A stretch of DNA of 64,000 nt from Paraspadella gotoi (Eukaryota; Chaetognatha). The notes below the pieces were generated by a model. That model was given only the letters and a program-made list of their open reading frames with translations. It was not told the origin of the DNA and did not search any database. This document shows positions 41,488-64,000 of this stretch, in pieces; the first letter of the stretch is position 1, and every line of letters starts with the position of its first letter. Both the position numbers and the translations under genes were made by a program. The stretch is taken from positions 12,115,692 to 12,179,691 of the forward strand of contig CM119267.1 in the NCBI GenBank assembly GCA_051294375.1, written 5' to 3'.

Positions 41488-42733
41488 GGTCTTTGGTCAG
41501 CGTTCGCTAAATGTCCTTCACCTTAACCCATTCGTCTTTCAGTCAATCTTTGAGGGCAACAGTTTTCAAGATCTCCTGAGCCCCCCTCGTAGGCTCGTCC
41601 CTCTGCCTCACTTGCTGGCGCTGTCTTTAAGGAGTACAACGTTTGGCTGTCCGTTTCTCATAAAATTTTCTGTTTATAATATATCTCGCTATCTTTCCGT
41701 TTCTCATCTCTTTTCTCTTCCTCTTCCTCCCTCCTCCCTCCTTTCAACTTCCATCTCATTTGTCTTTTTTGATCATGAGAAGAAATTTCCCGGCAAACGA
41801 GGGTCAAGTCATGGAAAACTCTCATTTTCGAGGGCAAAAGTGTCGCCGTCGGTTTGTGGAGCGTCGGCGGCGTCCTTTTTCTAATCGTCGTCCTCGACGG
41901 CAAATGAGTTTTTTTTTTGGCTAGTTCTTTTTTGCCGATTGTACTACAATGTAAAGTTGTAACAGTACAAGAAACGCAGATTCGCAGAAGACGTTCTTGT
42001 TTCCTTTTTATGATTTTCTTTCCTGAGGTTTAGTTTGGCTGAATTTACAGTAGAATATATAACAGTAAATTAGAACAGATTAACCGATAAATCGAGTTTT
42101 TCATTCTCCTCTGAACATAAAAAAAGACCATTGCACTAAGATGGACTTAGTTCCACCGCCTTCCTAAATCTCGCTCCCTTCTTCCTACCCCTCTTTCTCA
42201 TTCCTCTCCTTTTCCACATCCAACAGTCAAACGGCTCAATTCAACTCCCGTGCCAAATTGGAAGAGAGTCAGGAAAACGGGTTAGAATCTCGACGAGTTG
42301 AAAAATTCATCGGGATTCGGTGTTGCGCTCGGCAGGGATTCAATTAACCGCCCGGAGGGAGTCCGGCCGTTTTCAGTTTTGGTCCTTCGGTCGCTTGGCA
42401 ACGAGGATGAATTGTTTGGACACGCGTGAGGTTTTTGTGGAAAGGATGTTGCGGCGTTAGCGGTCGAGACGCTACGTCATAACAAATCGGGAAGATTGGC
42501 AATAAATTTTCGAATCGGCGCCAAAAAACTGTGCAAAGTGTAGCGCGTATATAATAGTATGATTCGTGTTTAAACCTTAGACTTTTCTACATATTTTGGG
42601 TTAAATTTATTCTTGTTTTCTTTATTTCAGTGCACGCTGTACTTTTTCCCCCGACTCTCCTTTCCTCCGGCAACGCCAAGCCACAAATTCTGTACACCAC
42701 GCCACGTCAACTCTTCAATTTTCCCCGGGGCGT

Positions 42734-43083
42734 TCAATTTCGTTGGTTCCTCGTCATCTTGGCGCCGTTGAGTCTCGTCGTCGTTGTCGTCGTCGTTGTC
42801 GACGTCGTGCATAATCTTTCCATGACGTGGCCGACGACATCTAGACGGTTCAAGCAAAAATATTCGTCGTCTTCTGGTCTAACGTCGTTGTCATCGTCGT
42901 TGTGTTCACTTTGAAAAAGACCTTGGATCTTCGCCGCCCGATGAGCCGAGCTAATTCCGCGAATCTCCACGGCAGAATCCTTGATGGTTATTTGCGACAC
43001 GTTTGATGGTCGTTGGCCATTGTTCACCTGGCTCCAATCGATTACGCGGATGCAATTCATCAGAAGAATTTGAAAGAAATCCT
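42734..43083 (-). CDS. Candidate exon, unrecognised (alternative exon on + strand)
   Basis: On the minus strand a possible acceptor (TTGATATTTAG) opens a frame of about 117 codons reading FFQILLMNCIRVIDWSQ, then DSAVEIRGISSAHRAAKI and an acidic Asp-rich stretch, ending in a Thr run. On the plus strand a strong acceptor (CTTTATTTCAG, ending 42630) opens a competing frame to 42914 with a hydrophobic WFLVILAPLSLVVVV segment. At most one is real. I recognise no family for either. Confidence 0.25.
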
Positions 43084-43678
43084 AAATATCAATGAGAAGA
43101 GAAAATTAGTTTATTTTGGCAATTACATCGTGCTAAAAATAAATTCGTAAATCAAAAAGAGATTCAGATTTCGGTTTTTTAAAAAATTGTTTTCTCTTTC
43201 CTTTTTTATTTCCCTCGTCATGCGAAGCCGCGTTTTTCGCAAACCTCCTTGGTTCAATTCATCCAGATTTTATTTGTCATTCTCGTCCTCGTCGTCGTTT
43301 CGGTGGTTTGTTGTGTCAGAATTTTTTAAGTGAACGAAGCCGACATATGTCGATGATATTTTCAGTTTTCGGAGTTTGGTGCCGACTTTCAAAAAAAAAA
43401 AAATTAATAGAGTGGAAATTAATTTATCGACTCATTAACTTTTGATTAAATTTTCTCATTTCAGAAAATTCCGCCTGATTACGCCACATTCTATCGCCGT
43501 CGGCGCAAAAAAAAAAAAAAAAAAGAGTAAAGAATCCGATAAATAATATAATAATTACGACAAAAATCTATTTGCATTTGGGTGGAAACAACAACGACTT
43601 TTCATTTAATCTGTAAAAAAAATCTGAATACAAAACAATTCTTTCCCCTCCTGTTGGCGACCTCGAGCGGCCGTTGCC

Positions 43679-57637
<13,959 letters not shown>

Positions 57638-57965
57638 AGGACGAGGTGCTGATATTGTTCGAGCGAGATTATCTTGACTGGTAGAATTGTTTTTGAACCT
57701 TTGATTTATACAATCACAATTGCTGACTGCGAATTTCGTAAATTATTTTTGCTTTTGAATCTCGAACGTACGAATACTACGAATAGCCTTCAGATTAATG
57801 TTCATAGAAAAATGGCAATATTTGAGTTTTTTTTTCAGCTGAATGACTTTATAGCCGTACCTAATGATTAATATTTAAAGCAACGGTATGGAACAACAAA
57901 CACTATCGAAAATCTAGCTTTTGTTGATAACTTCCTGTTGTATGTTAATCTCGTTTTTTTTTCGT

Positions 57966-57971
57966 AATAAA
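57966..57971 (+). promoter_or_regulatory. Candidate polyadenylation signal of the SMAD gene
   Basis: First AATAAA downstream of the SMAD stop codon in transcription sense, in an AT-rich 3' region. Confidence 0.4.
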
Positions 57972-58754
57972 CAAATATCGTGGTAACAAGTCTATTTTTT
58001 CAATGAGATGAGGTACTAATGCTTAAACATATTACAAGTATGTTGATGTACAGTTTACAATAATTTACCTGACGAAGGGAGAAACATTTCTTTTTTTATC
58101 TTTCAATGGGTAAAAACTGATGTATACAATCTTACGTTTTTTAAAATAACATTTTCAACGGCTCAGGTTTTGCTTCTGCTTTGTGCTCGACTTATTTTAA
58201 ACTGTCTCTGCCCCTTATCATTCCGCGCATCTGAACTAAACCACTTCAGTGAACAGTGGACACATACAGTTTCCTGCGATATTCATTGATAAAGTATTTG
58301 AGTCATGTTTAAACAGGTAAGAATGATGTAAGACGGAGTAAAGTATGAGAGGGTGAAGGCAAGGAATGGAATTCACTAAAGGGTGATCCTAAGCTCGTAG
58401 GTAAAAAAAAGGCTTTTTATTCGTAAATTTAAGGTAATAATCGATCGAATTTGATAGATTTGTATTTTTATCTTTTGACGCAGCATCACAGAGACAAAGC
58501 CTGTTCATGTATTACGCAACTCCCATGGAAGGAAGTTTCACTTGAGGGTGCCTATACATTATACGCTACACTGTGACCATTTGAAACCCGCCGCTGTAAA
58601 AAATCCAGCATACGTAGAGATTTTAACATTTTGAAAAAAGATATATAAAGACAAAACATACTCATTTTTTATGTATAAATTTCTTGATAATTGAATTTAT
58701 TTTGAGTTCATTGTATTAAGCCTTTGTTTTGTTGTTTATTTAAATTATTTGGAG

Positions 58755-58928
58755 AGAAAACGAAAATTTGTTATTTAATAACAATGATTTGTTTTATTTA
58801 AATCGGACATGTTTCGACTCATCTGATGAATTCATAATGCTGAATGAAGACTCGAAAGTCAGAGTCGAAACATGTCCGATTTAAATAAAACAAATCATTG
58901 TTGTTAAATAACAAATTTTTGTTTTCTT
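58755..58928 (+). repeat. Foldback repeat with hammerhead-like core
   Basis: Arms 58755-58820 and 58862-58928 are near-perfect reverse complements. At the junction, CTGA-A-TGA (58840-58847), A, helix II GACTC/GAGTC (58849-58853 with 58862-58866) and GAAAC-AT-GTC (58867-58876) repeat the layout seen at 53218. A second CTGATGA at 58823-58829, with a hairpin ATTCA/TGAAT, can also be drawn using the long arms as helix I, but its pair at positions 15.1/16.1 would be G-C, which normally blocks cleavage. Confidence 0.7.
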
Positions 58929-60076
58929 ACCAAATATTTCAAGTTCGTAATGAGTTAATAAAAGGAGCAAATTCGAGCTTTTCAATCAGAAATAAAGGGT
59001 AATTCGTTACCTGGAATTGATGGCTCTGTTAAACAATCAGAATCTTACTAATTAGTATTAATAAGAAAGCCCGTTAAAAATTGATTCAGGAATATTGATT
59101 ATAATTTCTTAAAAGTAATATACTTTGTCACTGATTATTATTATACCTTATATTTATAACTTTCATTTAGCCCCAAAAATATATTATTTTATACTACAGA
59201 ATCGAAAATTGTATCATAGTTACAGTTTTTAAAGGGTTTTCAGGCAATATAAATATTATTGTTATTTTTTGAAAGACTCTTTTATAAATTGTCCAGAAAA
59301 TAAAACATAAATTTTGTATTCAAAAACATTAGGCTATCATGCCGGAATATTAGTTTCAAAGCTATCTTTTACCTCTTTCTGTTAAAGTAGAAGTAAACCA
59401 AAAGAAATGATATTTATACATAAAAAATGAGTATGTCTTATCTTTAAAAGTTTATGTCCTACATTTCTTTTAAAAATTTTAAAATCTTTTCACGTGTTCC
59501 TTTGGTAATTTTTTTTTAGCGGCGGGTTGTTGAAAAATATCTTTTTTTTAAAAAAAGATTATTTTGTAATTTATATTAAATTAAAAACTAGGACAATGTT
59601 CATGGGGGAATGGTTTCGTTCATACATGAGATTAATACGCCCGGTAACTGCTACTTCGATGTAGTTTTAAATATTTTTATGAGACAAGTTTTAGCCCGTT
59701 TTCTTTTTTATATTTGGTGTAAAAGATTTAGAATAAAAATCATGCAAAAATATGTTTTTATCCGGAATTTTATTTAAATAGCAGTGTTTGAAACAAGAGC
59801 TATTTCTTTTTTTCGAAATAAGTAAGACACGGTGAAAGTTAACGTGGCGAAATTTTTAGCATATTTTTTTATCTGAGAGCCAAACTTGAAGCTTTATATT
59901 AATACGCGTTTGGCTCTACCAGACTTCCTTAACTTTTACCTACAAAAAAGGAAAATTATAAAAAAGGCAACAAGAAGCAGATTCGTGGTATCAAAAATCT
60001 CTGATAAAATGATATACTTCTTTATTTGTCAGCTAAACCATATAGCCAAAAATTATCAAAAATGATTATAATCATA

Positions 60077-60640
60077 TACAATTGAAACATTCTTTGAAAT
60101 ATTTTCCACTTCATTGATAGGGAAGCCAGGTACTCTGGGAGTGAATAAACGAGACTGTGAAAGAGTCTTGATTGAAAACTTGCAGGGACCTGCTATGTCA
60201 TTATCTTGTAAGAGTGATGGAGGCCTTAAACCACCAAAGCCTGTCCAAAGTCAGGGGCAAGATAGCTTATTTATTAAATGAATGGATAATTTTTATATTG
60301 GTTGTACCAATTTCATAAAATTCAGCTCCTTGTATTTTGATGCTAGTGCGGAGTACAATAAGTATTCCCCGATCTAATACTTTAGGGAGTGGTCTTTTCA
60401 TACAATTGAAACATTCTTTGAAATATTTTCCACTTCATTGATAGGGAAGCCAGGTACTCTGGGAGTGAATAAACGAGACTGTGAAAGAGTCTTGATTGAA
60501 AACTTGCAGGGACCTGCTATGTCATTATCTTGTAAGAGTGATGGAGGCCTTAAACCACCAAAGCCTGTCCAAAGTCAGGGGCAAGATAGCTTATTTATTA
60601 AATGAATGGATAATTTTTATATTGGTTGTACCAATTTCAT
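60077..60640 (+). repeat. Tandem repeat family A, best-preserved pair
   Basis: CAATTGAAACATTCTTTG starts near 60079 and again 324 bp later. The two units are almost identical. Both end ATTGGTTGTACCAATTTCATA; after the first the sequence runs on into AAATTCAGCTCCTTG, after the second into unique DNA. Confidence 0.92.
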
Positions 60641-61506
60641 ACTAAATGATAACTGAGACCAAGATCTTACTATCTGATCCATTATTTGATAATTTTGAAT
60701 TAAGATACGATAAGTTTTAGTTCAATCAGTTTGAAAACTCAAATCATAAATTTTTTTTCATTTTTTTAAGATTTGACTTTGTTTTTTTACTGTATTCCTT
60801 ATGTATTGCAGCAAAGAATAAGGAAGATATTTTGAGTTAAGGCATATTATTATAATCATATGTGTATATTTTGAAACCATTCAGACTACAACTTCTGAAC
60901 TATAAATAATCTTATTTGTTAAAAAAATTTGAAAAAAAATATTTAAAAAAAAAAGTTTATAGCTATTTGATTTTGCTATAATCTGTTTAAGTTAATATAT
61001 ATATTTTTATTTAAAAAAAACTTATATAATGGTATGAATATAAAAAAGATAAATTGGAATGGTAAAAGTATAAAAAGTAAAGAGCTAGAATAAAAATTAA
61101 GTAAAGAATGAAAGATCAAAAAGAAAAAAAAATAGAATGAAAGAGAAAAATATAAAAAAATAGAGAAGGATAGAGAGTGAGAGAGAAAAAGAGTCATTGG
61201 AGTTGTTATTATTATGAGCATAATTATTGTTGTTATTATTGTTGTAGCATATTTTTACTTTTTAAAATAAAAAAATTAAGGGTTAAAATTATTTTTTATT
61301 TAAATAAATTTTTCTTAGCATCATTTTATCCAAATTTAAGATTAAGCTCAATCAACCTCTTTTCTGGCCACACACAAAATTTAAAATCAATCCATCAATT
61401 TATTCAAGTGTAATGATAGGTCAAAGTTATAAATGGATGAATAAATAGATATATGGATAGATATATGGATATTGGATAGAGGGAAGGATTCAATTTTTTC
61501 AGATAA

Positions 61507-61704
61507 TTTTTTTGAATTAGAAGAAACAAAATTTCCATGGAACAACAAAATAATTTTATTAGCATAAAATTTGGACATGTTTTGGCTTTGTTCTTCAAGC
61601 CTTCATCAGCATTTGATGAACAAAGCCGAAACATGTACAAATTTTATGCTAATAAAATTATTTTGTTGTTCCATGAAAATTTTGTTTCTTTTAATTCAAA
61701 AAAA
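61507..61704 (-). repeat. Foldback repeat with degraded hammerhead-like core
   Basis: Arms of about 87 bp (61507-61593, 61618-61704) pair with few mismatches. On the minus strand CTGATGA (61609-61603), A, helix II GGCTT/AAGCC (61601-61597 with 61588-61584) and AAAAC-AT-GTC follow the same plan as the two other loci, but the first G of the GAAA box has become A, so it should not cleave. The plus-strand arm keeps GCCGAAACATG. Confidence 0.7.
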
Positions 61705-62249
61705 CAACAAAAAAAAGAAAGGATTAACACAAAGATAATTTTTTATAATTCAGTATTCTAATATGAACCAAGTAATTTATTAACAAAAGAGTGGAGAGAT
61801 AAATAAATGAAATTGTTTTTAGAGTTGGACTATTATAAAACAAATATTTTATATGTTAATTTTCTCTCATTATCCTATATTTAGTCATATCCTAACTTAC
61901 AAATATTATTTTGTATTGATTTTTGTTCATATATGAAGAGAACCATGTTTTATATAACCCATTCAAATATGACGATTTCAATTACCGATTTTTTTTTATG
62001 GCTGCATACACTACGCCACGCTAATTTTCATCGTGTCGTAAATCGTTTTTCCAATTGGCTAAATTTTTCTTTTGACAACTTTTTTAAGACCTTCGCGACG
62101 ATATTTTGGAATATCAAGACATGGAGGTACAACAGTGAAACCAAAAATTCCTAAAAAAAAAACATAAAAAAAAAAATATTCAAGTAATTATTTAAATACA
62201 GCGACGAGAGAGAAAGGAGTGATTGTTTGCCTAAAGGGCGACCGGTACG

Positions 62250-62800
62250 TCACACGGTCGTTTCAGAGTTGGGAGCGAAGTTTTCGGGCAGCGTATAGTT
62301 TCTTGGGAGGGAGTTGCACGGGTACGCGGTTCTTTGGTCATCCTGCGGGGTGTAGCCGTGCTTCTGTTGCTGCTGGGTCGGCGCGGCGATCACGCCGTTG
62401 CCCCGGCAGGCAGCTTCGAGGACACCGGGGCCGACTAGCGACGGCGTCTCATTCTGTCCCGTGTAAAAGGTAGCGGGATCGTAGGAGATCGTAGACGCGC
62501 CGTTGGAAGTGTCGCCGCCGCCTCCTCCGTTGCTCCGCCGGCCGAACTCGTTGACGACCGGCTTCAGATATGCGGAGGAGGAGTTCGGCGGCAGAACGTG
62601 CGGCGGGAGGGAGCCGGTGGCGTCGGACGCGACGACGACGACGGGGGGATAGTCGAGTAGCGACTGGGGAACGTCGCAGGCGGAGTGGCCGAAGGAGAAG
62701 GAGCGGGAGAGCGGACCGGGTGGCGGTAGACCACCCCCGCCGACGCCACCGCCTCGCCGAGACAGAGTGGGAGTGGTTTTAATCTTTCCCATTCCGCTGC
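62250..62800 (-). CDS. PDZ-ligand tail protein, terminal exon
   Basis: Encodes GSGMGKIKTTPTLSRRGGG, LLDYPPVVVVASDATGSLPP, SYDPATFYTGQNETPSLVGP and ends NFAPNSETTV. Acceptor CTCTGTCTCTGTCAG. The ATG upstream of the acceptor is intronic. Confidence 0.85.
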
Positions 62801-63960
62801 CTGACAGAGACAGAGACAAAATCCGGTGTCCAGTTTGAAGAGACGGGAGAAACTAAGAAATAGGCATACTACGTGCACGTCGGAATTTGAAAGATAGATG
62901 TTTATTGTTTAATGGTTTGGTAGGAAAATAAAAATAGTATTCTCTTCCCAAAATTAACGTGAATTTTACGAGACTTTACGCTGTCCAATTCAACAATTAT
63001 ATTTTTAATAAGTAATAAGTTATTACACTTATTTTTAAACTACTCCGTGCAAATATAAAAACTAAAATAAGAAAAAAAAAGAACGTGACTTACTTAAGAC
63101 AAGTGGCGCCACATCTCACCTATGGTGCCGTAACCGGAAGACGGCTGCCCACCTATCGCCGCTTGTCGCTGCTCTGGAAATCTCGTCGGAAGCGCGAAGG
63201 GCGTGGAAAGAAAGTCACTTTTAGGTTCGACGACGCCGCCCGCGCCGCCCGCGACGCCGCTCGGCCTCGTAATGCCGCCTCGCGCCTGAGGTGCCGTCCC
63301 GACTTCGGCCCCGGAACCCATGGCGGCGACGTCGGGGCGCCAGTGGATCGGAGGAACCGTCGGCTGCGGAGGCGCCTCCGATTCGCCGGTCTCTCGAGCG
63401 TAGGCCTGGTTCATGACGGCGGCGGCCGCGGCGGCTGCTGCGGAGGCGTGTCCGGCGGCCGCTTGCTGCGCCTGATGCAGCGCCGCTAGATCCTGCGCCA
63501 GAAGCGGCGTTTCCGAGGCGTCGCTCTTGGATCGCGCGTGACGCGGGCGCTTCAGCGAGCGCTTCCCGGGGCCGCCACGGTGCTTGGAAGGCGGCGTCGC
63601 TTGCAGTTGCTGATGCAAATGCTGCTGTTGCTGTTGTTGCTGCTGCAGTTGTTGCTGGTGCTCCAAATGCATCTGGTGCATGTGCTGCTGGTGCTGCTGA
63701 TGCTGAAGGGCGTCGTGATACGACGGCGGCGGGGCGTTAACGCCGCCGCCGCCGCCGCCGCCGAATCCCTGACTCGGTTTCTGCGTTCCGGGCGACGAGG
63801 ACGCCTTCGCGCTTGACGGCGGCGTCGGTCCGCCGCCCGTCATGTGATCGCTGGCGACGCCGCCACCCGAGGAAGACATCAAAACGGCGCCGCCTGGGTT
63901 GTACGTCAGGCGCTGTCCGTCCGGCGTCTTTAGACTAGACTTAGGGCTTCGGTCGAGAAT
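62250..63960 (-). CDS. C-terminal part of an unrecognised protein with PPxY and PDZ ligand
   Basis: Two exons: 63120-63960 (enters from beyond the window through a GACAG acceptor) and 62250-62800, joined in phase (TIG|GSG); about 464 residues are visible. The tail starts ILDRSPKSSLKTPDGQRLTY. It is low-complexity: Gly runs, Gln/His-rich HQQQLQQQQQQQQHLHQQ, Ala runs, a basic KRSLKRPRHARSK patch, a PPPSYHDAL PPxY motif, and it ends NSETTV, a class I PDZ-binding ligand. No hydrophobic membrane segment lies in the visible part. This layout suits the cytoplasmic tail of a membrane receptor or channel, but I cannot name the family. CG-rich third positions contrast with the AT-rich surroundings. Confidence 0.75.
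62801..63119 (-). other. Intron of the PDZ-ligand tail gene
   Basis: 319-bp AT-rich intron with donor ATAG|GTGAGA and a CT-rich acceptor tract. Nothing else is seen in it. Confidence 0.85.
63120..63960 (-). CDS. PDZ-ligand tail protein, penultimate exon
   Basis: Open from the acceptor at 63961 to the donor at 63119. Encodes the PPxY, polyQ/His, basic and Ala-rich parts and ends GGQPSSGYGTIG. The ATG at 63882 is internal because the frame is open back to the acceptor. Confidence 0.85.
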
Positions 63961-64000
63961 CTGTCAAGAATTGTGATGTTTGGATGTTTCGTTGTTAAGA

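Larger units (their letters stand above)
38939..43678. other. Intergenic region, GALNT to SMAD
   Basis: Contains GA microsatellites (40431-40487, 41379-41487), a reversed family C copy (39540-39800) and an unresolved GC-richer patch at 42.6-43.1 kb. A hydrophobic frame at 43.25-43.33 kb is built on GTC repeats and is not convincing. Confidence 0.6.
57638..62249. other. Intergenic region after SMAD; AT-rich repeats
   Basis: AATAAA at 57966-57971 is a plausible SMAD polyadenylation signal, about 330 nt after the stop. The rest holds two hammerhead-like foldbacks and a family A tandem pair. No gene was recognised. Confidence 0.7.

Noticed and set aside
43247-43529. Hydrophobic frame plus KIPPDYATFYRRRRK exon-like piece
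   Set aside because: The hydrophobic frame ends in a stop just before the only donor, and the phases of the two pieces do not match.
62570-63816. Plus-strand arginine- and leucine-rich ORFs at the right end
   Set aside because: Antisense shadows of the minus-strand exons, which have matching splice phases and are far more protein-like.

Overview
This is nuclear DNA from an invertebrate animal (metazoan). The evidence is a set of multi-exon genes with GT-AG introns, a BMP-type receptor SMAD, a Golgi mucin-type O-glycosyltransferase, a peroxisomal D-amino-acid oxidase with a D-aspartate-oxidase-like tail and a RECQL5-type helicase. The non-coding DNA is AT-rich and crowded with GA/CT microsatellites, tRNA-derived SINEs, MITEs and fossil DNA transposons. 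I cannot place the species more precisely. There is one 10-base assembly gap (21272-21281).

Layout. 1-5.4 kb: repeats, beginning inside a tandem repeat of about 325 bp. 5.5-38.9 kb (+): a long gene for a GALNT10-like polypeptide N-acetylgalactosaminyltransferase. Ten coding exons join in frame from 9922 to the stop at 38938, and a possible stem-region exon lies at 5469-5594; the start and membrane anchor were not found. Its introns (up to 13 kb) hold most of the repeats. 38.9-43.7 kb: spacer with one unrecognised candidate exon. 43.7-57.6 kb (+): a complete 11-exon BMP-type R-SMAD (504 aa). Two of its introns host whole genes: an intronless RECQL5-like helicase (46440-49232, same strand, 930 aa) and a seven-exon D-aspartate-oxidase-like gene (52081-56286, opposite strand, 360 aa). 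57.6-62.2 kb: AT-rich repeats. 62.2-64 kb (-): the last two exons of a large protein with a low-complexity tail, a PPxY motif and a C-terminal PDZ ligand, running off the right edge.

The genes do not form a pathway. The SMAD acts in BMP/TGF-beta signalling, RECQL5 in transcription-coupled genome stability, the oxidase in peroxisomal D-amino-acid breakdown and the GALNT in secretory O-glycosylation. Their arrangement is notable because splicing of the SMAD transcript must skip two other genes.

The most interesting non-coding signals are: three hammerhead-ribozyme-like loci (53.2, 58.8 and 61.6 kb), two of them inside long foldback repeats; a hAT-like MITE family with exact 8-bp target duplications, one copy abutting an 18-bp tandem array; a tRNA-like core flanked by perfect 36-bp inverted repeats; and a SMAD with a 10-residue insertion in the MH1 DNA-contact region and no PPxY site in its linker.
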